Source of the DNA: Montifringilla adamsi | Lineage: Eukaryota; Chordata; Aves; Passeriformes; Passeridae | Assembly (NCBI GenBank): GCA_017590115.1 | Contig: JAGGNK010012559.1 | Coordinates: 2,401,236-2,465,235 of the forward strand | Direction of reading: 5' to 3' | DNA length: 64,000 bases | Made by a program: the position numbers and the translations under genes | Notes under the pieces: generated by a model | The model's input: the letters and a program-made list of their open reading frames with translations, nothing else | What the model was told of the DNA's origin: nothing | The model's database searches: none | Shown: positions 47,735-59,900 of the stretch, in pieces | Numbering within the stretch: the first letter of the stretch is position 1 | Layout: each line of letters opens with the position of its first letter

Positions 47735-48119
47735 GTGAGTGCCGGGGCCGCCCCGCGGGGCAGGGGCGCTCCGCGGCCGCGCGGGTGGGGGGGCGGCCGG
47801 CCCGCTCCGCCCAGCCGTGCGGATCAGGGTTGCATGTGACGGGCGGCCGGGACGCGCCTCTCCCGGGGCGGTGGGTCGGGTCGGGTCCCTGCTCGGTCCC
47901 TCCGGGCTCTTAAAGCCGCGCCAGCCCCGGCTGTTGCGGTTGTGCCCGGTCCGCTCTGCCCGCGGGCACAGAAGAACGCTCTCAGCAGCCAATGCGTCGC
48001 TGTCGCAGCGCGCCCTCAGAGCTTAGGTAGCGCATGATGTGGTAGAGCCGGGAGGGACAGCTGCACCCACCCGCGGCGCTCGGCTCTGCGCTTCCTGCTT
48101 CCACTGGGCGAATAACGCT

Positions 48120-48155
48120 TGTCGAGTGCTTAAAGGGGAAACTATCCAAAGTTTT
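48120..48155 (+). repeat. Copy 1 of an exact 36-nt dispersed repeat
   Basis: Begins tgtcgagtgcttaaagg and ends ccaaagtttt. Identical to 51107-51142, 3.0 kb downstream; the flanks do not match. Confidence 0.97.
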
Positions 48156-51106
48156 GTTGTTAAGATATTGTTTTTCTTAAATTAACTTTTGTCGAAAGCC
48201 TTTGCTAAATCTTGAAAAGTTTTGCTTAAATGCATCGTTGTTGCAAATGCTTTAAAAATAAGACTTTATTTACTCGGTCTGAGCAGCCTTGTTACCTGTC
48301 AGTATTTGAACGTGCTACTTAAGTACATAAGCTGTGCTGGACTACTCTCTTTGAAACAGTGTGTTGGCTTCCCTTTCCCGTGTTTATGGCTCTAAAGGCT
48401 CCCACCGGCACTTCGTGCTGCAAAGGACATTAATGCTCATGAAGCTGGTGCTTTGGTTTTTTGATTGGTTGGTTTTTTGTTCCTTTGAGACTACACTTTA
48501 GCAGAGTTTTTTGGTTTTTTTACTTGTAAAAGTAATTAAAGAATTTTGCATCTCGCAGTGTAAGGTTTTTGTAACCTATGCAAAGTGTAGTATTTGCAAA
48601 CGAGCAGAGTCTGCTTGAAAATTTTGCATCCTTGAAATTGTATTTCCCAGAAGCATTACTTGTCCTTATCTCTCAGTTTTTCTGTCTAGGTGAACACTGT
48701 TAAAATAATACTCGAGTCTCCTGCTGACACTCAAGTTCCTAGTTCAGTCAAAAGTCCCAATACTCCCTTGCTTTGTTAGACAGACATCTGCAAAATTCTT
48801 TGAGGATAAATTCTTTAGAACAAAGCTCATTTCTGTTGAAGTTTTGCTTGGAACTGGAGTACCAGGAGTGTTGTTTAGTACGACTCAGACAACCAGATGA
48901 GCTATGAATAGCCAACTGCAGTGAGAAATGAGCATGGGCAGACTTTATGGTTTAGGTTAGCAAAATATAGGAGTTTTTGGTGCAGTGTTTTTTAATGGCA
49001 CTGAAGGGCACGTTGCTATCCTGCTGTGCTAAAGTAATCTCCCAGTCATAGTTGTGTGGGTACTGAAGCAGAGTTTGTTTCTCTCTGGGATGTGCTGGTC
49101 TCTTGCTTAGCATCATCCTGGAGGTTCTCAGATTTTTCCAAGAGGCTGTGGAGAGAGCAAGGCTGAGCTGGAGAAGTGAGGGTGCTGGCTGCATTTTGGC
49201 TTACAGGTAGTGAGAAGTCCTGGCCACTGTGTAAAGGTCTTCAGGCTGTGATTACTTCAAAATAAGGTTTTGTGTAATTCATACCAAGAAACACCTAGCA
49301 TATCATAATTAAGGTATTAAAATGTGTTTTCTGTGATTGAATAAGATCAGGTGTAAAAGAAATGGCTGTAATGCCTTCATGTACAGAATAAAGGCCCTGC
49401 CCTTTTGTACATGTTTCTGAACAAGTGAGGTTTTAATAAAACCCCAGTTCAGATTTTAAATGTGAATTCTTATTTTCCTCCCACTTGTATGTTTATCTGC
49501 CTTGCTTGACAAGAACCTTCTTGAAGTGTGAGGCATAACTATAGGGACTGCATTTGTTTTCTTGTGGTCAATTAAAACAACAAAACCAAACAAATGTCCC
49601 CCAAACTTCCTTCAGTGTTATTTTTAATAGGATTTAACTTAACTGCTTGATACAGATAATATATTGGTTAGGAATAGCAACATAAGCAAGTGGAATGACT
49701 TGGTTGTAGAGTTTTTATGTATGCATTACTTGGCTTCCTGTGCACCTGAGCTAAGCAAGTTCCATTCCTGCATGAAACTAAGTTTTCAGCAGCAAAACCA
49801 GTGTTGGAGTATAATCACTGAAGCTTGTTATGGTCATTTTAGATATTGTCCTTTTGCCCGAAATTTTCTGTTCCTTCTCAATTAAGCTGTTCCTAAGCAT
49901 GTTTTGAGTTAACTAGACTGAATTTATAATTAATTGGATGGAGTTATACTTAGATAGTCTGTAGGTGGCAACCTCTGTTAGAGGCATGGTATAAGATAAA
50001 GGGAATAGTAACATCATGGCTGTTTATCCAGTGATTGTCAGATCAAGGCTGTGATCAGGTACCTCTTTTCAAGATGCCATACACTGTGAGGACTACACCT
50101 CTGTTAATTTTTTTATTTTCCAGAAAAATAACTAATTGAGCCATATAAGTTATGAAACACTGGAAGCACTTGTAGTTTTAACTTCCTACTTGTCATACCA
50201 CAGCTTAAAAAAGGGGCTAGTAACTTTGTAAATTACTGTTGAGATGCAGGAATTTTGGGTGAAAGATAGTGAACAGCTATAAACACGCTTTTTATAATGA
50301 AGTATTTACAGTCTTCAGCAAGGCATTGTTTGCAACAACAGTGTGAAACTTGAAGCAAGACCCCTCCCGTATGCAGTTAGGATGTGGAAGGGTAGGCAAC
50401 ATCTTGGGCACGAGTGAGAATTCTGCTTGGCTATGTAAAATTGTCCCCGATGTCTGTTTATTACTTCTGCTCATTTGGTAAGCATGGTTTTGTGTACACT
50501 GTTCTAAATTAATCCATTTCTGCATGTTTTAAAAACAAACACGTATCCCACATGTACTTATATACATAATTCTTTACTTATAATCCACCCTTGAAGTCTT
50601 TCCAATTCAACCAGTCTCCCTCTTCTCTAGATATTTGAATATTTAATGCAGATGAAAAACTGAGTGGATGCGGGTGCTGGTCTGTCATAGGCTGAGTCAC
50701 ATGGACACACTGCGCATGCAAACAGAGATAACACTCCTCTTTACCATGCTTTTAATATCTTTTAGAGCAGAATAAAAATGTTAAAGTCATCATTGCGTGT
50801 TTTACTTACTAGATAAAATTCAGTTTAAAATATTTTTCTTGTTAACTACAACTAACTGATGTTAGCTAGAGGGAGAGCTAAACAGTCTTTTTCAGCCATG
50901 ACTTTCACCCACGTATCTGCTGAACTCAGAGGGAAGATTCAGTGTTATAAGAGATGCAATTTTGCTTGTTGGTGGTTGTTGTGGAAGAAAAATCAATTTA
51001 ATCTCAGATTTCAGTCCAAGCTTGCCAAGCCATTAGGGGATCTATTGCTACATTTGTGAAAAGAAATGTCTTCTGGATGCTCTTGGTACCTGAATATTCT
51101 GGTATC

Positions 51107-51142
51107 TGTCGAGTGCTTAAAGGGGAAACTATCCAAAGTTTT
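51107..51142 (+). repeat. Copy 2 of an exact 36-nt dispersed repeat
   Basis: Same word and orientation as 48120-48155, in the same intron. Confidence 0.97.
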
Positions 51143-51728
51143 CAGAATTTTCTACAGTGTATTTCTTTAGGAAAACCTTTTAAATTAAGATTGTATAGCA
51201 GGAAATAGCTAAAATTTGAACCCAAACTGAACATGCATTACATTTGACTTTAGTTCTCTATGAACTAAATCTTAAGCAAAAATAAACAATACAGCTAGTA
51301 AATTACAAAGCTGAGTATTAATTTAAATTGCTTAAAAGCCTACTTTAAAAAGCCTTTGAGCTGTTGTGCTGTGCAGTAATCTGATTCTTAGGGGTTAGAT
51401 ACTGCTCCACTGGTACATGCTTGTGATGAAGGCTGATATCTTTTTGTGCTGCAAATCTTGCCTGTCAGAAGTTTGAATCACTGTACTCCAGAGGAAGTGT
51501 TTCTACCTGGGAACAGCATAGCTTGTCAACCTTTTGTTCACTTATAGGCAACACTGAAAAAAAGTGTTAAACTTTTGGGTATGTGACACTTGGAAGCTAC
51601 TATGGGTTATCAAAAAATTGTCCTTGAATGTCACCATAAGCCCTTGTAGTTCAGAAGGTCACAGAAAGTGCTTCAAGTAAATTTTCTGTATTTATGTGTT
51701 GCTGTAGCCTCTCTGTTCATTGTGGTTT

Positions 51729-51731
<3 letters not shown>

Positions 51732-51761
<30 letters not shown>
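51732..51761 (+). repeat. Poly(T), 30 nt
   Basis: Uninterrupted T run in HNRNPR intron 1. Confidence 0.95.
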
Positions 51762-51762
<1 letters not shown>

Positions 51763-51820
51763 TTAAAGAAAAAAAGGAACAGTGAGAAGACTTAAGTATT
51801 GTTTCCACACTTTTAGTTTT

Positions 51821-51832
<12 letters not shown>

Positions 51833-51851
<19 letters not shown>
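51833..51851 (+). repeat. Poly(T), 19 nt
   Basis: Second T run, about 70 nt after the first. Confidence 0.95.
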
Positions 51852-53201
51852 CTGTGTATAGAGAAGACAGTATATGTGTAATTAAGTGATTTTATAAGGC
51901 AGTAGGAAGGTGAACACAAAAATGCCCTCCTCTTTATATCTTTATTGTGTGTCTCAGCTTGTGAGTTTTTGAGGAGAGGGGTTGAGAATGGTACTGTACC
52001 CAACTCATTTTTGGTGTAATTAAACCATCTCTGCCCTGCACTGTTTCAAATTTGAGATCTTCCCGAGGCTGTCTAGCAAGCAGACGTGTAGCTGAGTTTT
52101 GCCTTCTGTGATGTTCATAACCTACAGAAAATTGATGTTCGTTAGTGTTTTGATAGTTAATATCTGTGAGGATAGATAAGCATTGTTGTAGCTTTAGTTA
52201 GCTTTTTTTTTTTCCTTCTGTAGTTAGGCTGTAGTTGCTTTTAAGTAAACTGACTTGGTTAGAAAGTAATTTCTCTTTGTCGAGTAACAGAATGTGTGTG
52301 TGTATATATATAGATGCCATGTAGCTATGGAAAACTTCCTTTCTTTTCCACACTAATGGCTTAAAGAAGTGGCATCTGACAGAAACAGTGTGAGGCTGCT
52401 TTACGTGTCTCTAAAATTGCCCTTCAAGATAAGACAGCTTTAGTAAAAGCAATACTGTCTGAAGAAAAATGATTTGTTTTTTTTTTTCTTACCAATCTTC
52501 ATAGGATATCTTCCAAACAGTCCATGAGCTGTAGTCTGGAAGGGTTGGGTGTTCAGGGGACTGTTAGAGGTGTGCTTATGCTTGGAGACTTGTTTTGCAG
52601 CTTAGTAAATAGCTTGAGGCCTCAGCATTTTTTAAAAAAACTGTTCTTGAATCATCTTCATACCTGTATTCCAGTACTTAATTGCATTGCTCCAGCCATG
52701 CTGCATTGTCTACCTGGTTATCATTTCGCTGCTGCTCATCAACTTCTGCCCTGTCATTTAAAGCCTGAGGCTTGTTTCATTTCTGAACCTAACAGCTGAT
52801 CATCCTTATGTTCTCCGCCGGGTAGTTGAATTGTCTCTTGTCAGCCTTTTTATTTGAAAGCACTGTATATCAGGTGGCTGGCTAATTGGGAAATTGAAAC
52901 AGTCTTTAATGAATTGGGCAAAGCCCACTGGAATTGTCTGAGAAGATAGTTGTGCATTTTTCAGTGCACGTATTTGGAATCAGTTTGTTAATTCTGAAAG
53001 CAAGTACTTTTATTAATATAAAGAAATGAAGATGCTGCAGTCATGCCTTCCTTTTAAACCAATAAGGTATATATTATTGAAATAGTAGCTGTGATTTGTC
53101 CAGCTCCTATTTAAGGGAAACTGAAAGCATGGAAACTGTTGCGTTGCAGCTTCAAATGACAATGTCCATCAAAGTGCAATTTTTCTCTTTCTGTCCTTGA
53201 G

Positions 53202-53297
53202 ATCTGACAGCGTCGTGAGAAAGCGTGTGGCTAGTCTTGTGCAGCATGTTGGGTTTGAAGGAAGACATGGCGACAAGCCAAGCAAGTGGAAAAAAGT
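53202..53297 (+). other. HNRNPR: Candidate alternative HNRNPR 5' exon
   Basis: A strong pyrimidine tract (ttttctctttctgtccttgag) precedes a segment with five retained CpGs in otherwise CpG-poor intron. It includes gcgtcgtgagaaagcg and an internal ATG (MATSQASGKK, then stop). The donor is weak: a GT inside gcaagtgg or in aaaagtatt. It lies 0.5 kb before the main ATG exon. Confidence 0.35.
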
Positions 53298-53771
53298 ATT
53301 AACAAGAACCAAGTATTAACATTTTTATACCTTAAGCTACCCTGCAGGGTTACGTGTTCACTACATTTTAAACGATTGTTTTAAAAGTAGCGGAATGGGA
53401 AATGGAAATAGCACTAGATCTTCTGAGTCTTTGCTGAAGGATGTTACTGCCGTGTCCCCATACATTCTAGCTGCTATGGTAACCAGTTAATGACAATCAG
53501 TAGATGGAGTTTAGACATTGTTATGTACATGAAGTACATTTTTTAAAAGTTATGTAAATTCTTCCATGTACATTTTCCACAGTATTAAGGGTTGTACTTT
53601 CTTTTGAAACTTAGACCAGCTGCATCCAAAAAGTATTAAATAAAACTTGATACAGGTGATTTTGCAGCATGTATACAAATTAGTTTAGATAAATCATGCA
53701 TTGTCCTACAAACTAGTTATTTCTGGCTTATTGTAATATAGCTCCTGAATTTTTTCCAGCAGCATAATAAA

Positions 53772-53928
53772 ATGGCTAATCAGGTGAATGGTAATGCGGT
53801 ACAGTTAAAAGAAGAGGAAGAACCAATGGATACTTCCAGTGTAACTCACACAGAACACTACAAGACACTGATAGAGGCAGGCCTCCCACAGAAGGTGGCA
53901 GAGAGACTTGATGAAATATTTCAGACAG
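53772..53928 (+). CDS. HNRNPR: HNRNPR exon 2, start codon
   Basis: Acceptor ttttttccag just upstream, ATG at 53772 with an A at -3. Encodes [17 protein letters not shown] to LDEIFQT; donor gtataa. Confidence 0.96.
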
Positions 53929-56900
53929 GTATAATATGCATTTCTTGTTTCTGATTGGTTATGAAAGTGAGGGCATACCATTTTCAAATTTTTATAGATT
54001 AAGATTTAAAAATTCATTGTTTTTGATCTGTGTAGCTCTGAATGTTTTGCTACTTTGATATCCCTAAAGGCGAATTGGGTTTGACATTGACTAATTACTT
54101 GACACATCCTTGGAGTTGTATGTGATATCTTAGTTGCTTTAGGGCACAGAGCACTAGTTTCTTAGATGACAAATGAAGATGTATGTTTCCGCATACTAAA
54201 CTGTACATTTTTTTTTTCTTCAGTCCAAATCATCATTTTGCTTTTATGTTTCTACTGTCACTGTCACAGTGATTCTAAAACACTCAAAGGCTGGATAGGT
54301 GACTTAGTGAGGGAAGCAACTAGCTTGTCTTGCCTGGGACTACATTTGAATTGAGTCTGCCTGTGGATTTTTTGTTCTCTCTAGTTCTGAGTGGACAGTT
54401 TAATCCATGTTGGTTATTACACTGAAATGTTCAGCCTGACACTAACCAAGTTGAGGACTAAGCTATCTAGCAACTTGAGTAATACCTTGCTGGTAGCAAG
54501 TGGTCTCTGCAACTTCTAAAGAGGTTTCTTCATATACAGAGGTTTTCCTATTTTGTTTTTATAACCACCCTATTTTATCTTATAGACAGAGGCTTTCTTT
54601 TCCTTTTTAGAGTGTGTTCTGTGAACAGATTTACAAGAAGCAGTAGAACTGCTCTATGTGCTTATCTTGAATGCTTGGGTGGCAAAATGACAGTTTTTGT
54701 TGAAAGAGTTAAAATTACCCTGATCAAGTGAAGGCAGTTCAAAACCAATACCTTATCAATCCTCAGTGTGAAACTGGCTCATGTGGGTGATGTCTTTTGG
54801 AAGTCATTCACAGTGAGCCTTCTTCAAGCCTTTACCAGCTTTTATTGGCTAGAGAGATGCACTTTCCACCTGTGGGTCATGATGACGTGCACTTGATGGG
54901 CTCAGAGAAGGTGTACATAAATACCTGGGCAGAGGAACTCGTGGGGCTCTAACATGTGTTGCAGTTAGATTGTGTTGTGAGGAGTTCTTAAGGAGTTTAA
55001 AAGCTTTTTAGCCCAGAACCTGACTACCAAGTATAATTCCACTGCATGAGTAACCTGAAAACATTATTTACACTTCATTAATGCCACTGAAGATGTTTGC
55101 ATTGTGGAGGGGTTTGTCAGTGAAGCAAACTACTTTAGACACTTGACCCAAATTTGGGGTTGAATTTAGTGATTTTTTTATCTGCTGAAGTCTTCTATGA
55201 AAGATACAGGTGCCTTCCAATATGCAGGATCACTTCTGAAATGTAGTCCTTGGGCTTGGCACTACTGTGCATTTTCCAAATCAAGTAGCAGTGAAATAAT
55301 CTGTGTATTTTGGAGATCAAGCTGTTGCAAAGTGTGTGGAGTTTTAGTATTTATCCTAAATTTGGATGTGTGATTTTAAAAGTGTAAATCTCAGTCTATA
55401 TGTCTGACTCCACAACTGATGCAAGTGCATTACAAAAGGAAAAAAAACCAAACCTTTAAAGAGCCTTAAAAATAAATGCTTCAGAACTGGTCCAGTGTTT
55501 CTTGGGGGAGTCTGTACCTGTAAAGTTAATATTAGCTTTTCTGGGTACATAGCAGGGCTCAAAATTTTTCAATTCTGTCTCTTGGAACTGCATAGAGCAA
55601 CAAAATAAGTTTCAAAAGCCCCAAACACTGTTTAAGATACACATGAAGTCCACTGACTCCTGCATTTTTGAAGCTGGAGGAAAGAGTGAACAAATAATTT
55701 TTGCTTCCTACTGTTTTGTGGGGTAGAGCTTCCTAGGTATATGGTCATCAGTTGGGTAGTTCCTTTTTCCCATACAGTAGGATACTTGTAATGTTCACCT
55801 GTCAGTTTACTCTAAAACAGCTCAACTCAAGAGAAGGAAGTCTGAAACTTAAAATGAGGGATAAACAAACAAAATTCAAATCATTAAAAGTGAGCCAGAG
55901 TTCATTGGTTCAGATCCTGGTGTGTAATACTGCTTTTATGCAGCAGATTGCATTCCTGAATGCTGGAAAACTGTTACACACGGGATAAAATCTTGCACAT
56001 CAGTTAGTGCTTAGGTATATACATTTTAATTTAACTTTTTCATTGTACTCATATTCTTTCATATACTTGTGTAGGAATATATAATTAAATGTATAATTCT
56101 GTTGCTATGGAATGTAACTTTTTGGCTTTAAAAGCAAATTGCATAGTTCTTAGTTTGTATGAAATTCAATAGAAATCTGTAACTTCTTTATCTTTAACTT
56201 TTAGGCTTGGTAGCTTATGTCGATCTTGATGAAAGAGCAATTGATGCTCTTAGGGAATTTAATGAAGAAGGAGCCCTCTCTGTATTACAGCAATTTAAAG
56301 AAAGTGACCTGTCGCATGTACAGGTAAGGTGAGAGCCCCAGGAGTGTGAGCACATAAGTATAAATAGTGTTCTGGCACCACTGGCAGGAGAGTTGTAACT
56401 TGGAAATTCACTGATGTTGCTGTATTATATTTCAAACCCAAATAACAAGTCTGTTCAAAATTGCCTTAAATGTGTAGGTATTTGAGCACAAAGCAAAACC
56501 TCCCAGATAACAAAAATATGCGTGCAATTGAGAAAATAGCTAAAATGCTTTTTGGAATCTGATGACTTTTTTAACCTGACAAGTTTGTTCAATTAATTAT
56601 TGTGTTTTCCTGAAGGATTCTTTTGACATTTGATTTATTTAATTGACTTGAAGTAGTGACTTCATGGTATGGAGTGTAAGATTCAGTGGATTCCCAGGGC
56701 TTGTCATACACACAATTGAATTATTTTGTAAATTGTATCTACAGAACAAAAGTGCATTTTTATGTGGAGTTATGAAGACCTACAGGCAAAGAGAGAAACA
56801 AGGCAGCAAAGTACAGGAATCAACGAAGGGACCAGATGAAGCAAAGATTAAGGTAACACTTAAGAGATACTGGTTATTCTGTACTAGCTGATATATTACT

Positions 56901-59900
56901 TGTACATAGACTGAATATGAACTCAAAAAGCATCAGTACCACCTGGATAAGTATATTCAGACTAGGCTTTAAAGAAGTGCATGCATGGTAGAGATTCTGT
57001 AGAGAAGGGTTGTTGGAAATGCAGCTCTTTCTGATCACACAGTTGCCAAAATTTAAGCTCTATAAAAACATTGATATCTGTTTAAGAATTGTCTCAGTTG
57101 TCCAGTGTTCTGCACTTCTTGGGGTGCTACATATAAAATGGAAAATAAGGGAAAAGGCAAACAAGTTCTTCGCAGCGACCTTGTAATATAACACAAGTGC
57201 TGCTGCTTATGATAGCTTTTTAAAGCCACAAAGCAGCTGGGTGTTTTGTCGCTTCCATCTCTTCATATCTGCCTTACCAAGCGTGGCAAGGAGCAGACAA
57301 AGAATTGCTTATCTTGGAATGGTTTTTTTGTTCTGTATATTTTAACCCACTGCCCTCTCTCCTGTAAGTAGTCTGACTTTTTTTTTTTTTTTCCCCCAGG
57401 CTTTGCTAGAGCGGACTGGTTACACTTTGGATGTAACTACAGGACAGAGGAAATATGGGGGTCCTCCTCCAGATACTGTATATTCTGGTGTTCAGCCTGG
57501 CATTGGAACAGAGGTTGGTATAAACAGACTAATCTGATAATTGCTTTGTATACTTATGCAAACTCATAAATAGGAAATACTTGAAAATAAACCATACTGC
57601 AAGTTTAATGTCTTGTAGAGGAAAATAATCTGTGTGTGTCTTAATCAGTCTTTCTTACTCCTCAGTAGTCTGCAAAAGACAGGAAGATAGGTTAAAGTGG
57701 AGGAAAAAGAGGTGGGATATACTAAAAACCTGGTTTTTTAAAGTTAGAAGATAGTTGGAAGAGTTTCAAAGACTTGAATTTTTTTTTCCTTCTAAAGGAT
57801 GAAGTCTAGTCTGTAAGCAATTATTTGGAAATTTAAGGTTGTGACTGAACCTGTGTGTCTTCCGAGCAAGCTGTGAGCAAACTTAGGTTTGGTTATGAAA
57901 ATGCTTGAACTGTGTAGTTCTTCACTTAGCTATTCTTCCAGGTTTTAGTCCCTAGCAGGTTGTTTTGTAATACATGCTCATGCTCAATACATACTTCAAA
58001 TACTCTGTCACACTGCTGCATGTCTGATACAGGAGTTCTTTCAGAGATTTTTCTATAAACCACCAGACTAGATTTGAGAAAACAATCAGTCTCCTTAATG
58101 TCTTTCAATTTATAGATAAGTTTTCCACTCTTTGAGATGCTGAAGCTCTTGTGTTTATTGTCAAGAAGTGTCACAGTAAAGGTGATTTCTGAAGGGAATG
58201 TTCATATTCCATGAAGGAAAATAATTTAGTGGTGGTGGTGGTAAATAATTAGAATGAGTCGTTGCACTGAAAGATAATACTGATGTGTATAACTTCTCTA
58301 GCTCTGCTTAGGTTTTTATGCTCTGTGCTGCTTAGGTTTTTATGCTCTGTGCTAATTGAGCTTTTGTCTTTAAAAGCTGCAAATGAGTTAGAATTAAGTG
58401 TTCCAGATTAATGTAAATGATCATGATAATGACAATGTAACTATCTATTTAGAGCTTAAGCTTACCTTAAGCTTTCTGGGGAGATGGTGGGGAAAACCTT
58501 TTGGCTCTGCCGTTAAACTTTCACTTAGTGTGATGAATCAGTTCCTTTCTTTTTTCCCCAATAAGTAATGTTCAGTCTACATTCACACTGAACTGAGAGA
58601 GGCTAAGCTTTTAAGAACTGGTCTGGAAACTGAATTTCAAGAATATCTGTATAACATGAAGCATCTAGAAGTTCTACCTTGTTCCATGTTTTGCAAGTTA
58701 GTTGTATTCTCCTCATGAGTTTGTTATATTGGTGCTTATTATGGGCATGCTGAGTGTCTTTAGTTCTGAAATTCTGCTGTGCCTTCACTGTGAGATACAA
58801 TTATGACAAGGCCTTACTGAGAAGGAAGGAAAATGTTGACTCGTGGCTTTTTTTTCTACAGAAAATATTTGAAGTTAAAATAAATTTATTTTTATCTTAA
58901 TGGGTGTTTGGAATGTTTTGTTTGTATTAACAAGGAAGCGGTTTTGAGATTTCGGAGGAGAGCTGTGATGATTAAACAACTGGGGGGATCTTTCTAGGGA
59001 GACCTCAGCTAAAGATATTAACTCCTTAACAAAACTTAACCCAAGTTAATTGTACAGAACAAAACCACAAGAACTCACAGGTTTGCTTAAGTAAATATTA
59101 AACATTCGGTTGGTGGAAGCTGAAATAAATGCAGACGAGAAACAAGACTACAGTATATATTAAAAGTGGAAAAAGTGCATCACACAATTAAAAGGAAATT
59201 ATTATTATTATTAAATTATTTTTCCATCTCTGTAGCTTTCCAAGGAAGAGTAATTTACAGAGTGATTTGAAAATACTGCAAGAGCAAGGAAGTGCTTGAC
59301 CTGCTTTAACATATGATACCCAACTAGATAGTCTGTAAGGTCTTAGTTTTTAACTGCCAAAATTAAAACCAGGTAAGAACCATTTATCTCTTCAGCAGGG
59401 GAAATTCACAGCCTCTTCAATATGAATAACAAACCCAGGTTTTCTATGTTTAAAATCTCCTACAAATAGCAGGTGGATTAAAACACTTGGGACATACAAT
59501 AACATCAGCTGCTGTGAAGGCTGCACTGGTGACTGCAGTGTTTCTGCTCTGCTGTTTTATCTGCATTGTTCTTCCTTTCCCAGGAATTTCCAAGTGTTAA
59601 AAAGAAGCTTGTATTTCTGAAAAAGCTTTGTTTCAAGTGTCCTCTTCCTTTTTAGGTTTTTGTTGGTAAAATTCCCCGAGACCTTTATGAAGATGAATTG
59701 GTACCACTCTTTGAGAAAGCTGGTCCAATTTGGGATCTGCGTCTCATGATGGATCCTCTTTCTGGTCAAAACAGAGGTTACGCTTTCATTACCTTTTGTA
59801 GTAAAGATGCAGCACAAGAAGCAGTCAAACTGGTGAGTTAACTTTCTTCCAGACAGGTCACGACAAAGTAAAAAGCAAACATGTTGGTAATTTCTTAAGT

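Larger units (their letters stand above)
47735..53759 (+). other. HNRNPR: HNRNPR intron 1
   Basis: A 6-kb AT-rich intron free of recognisable transposons. It carries an exact 36-nt word twice, two long poly(T) tracts and a CpG-retaining exon-like pocket near 53.2 kb, all listed separately. Confidence 0.75.
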
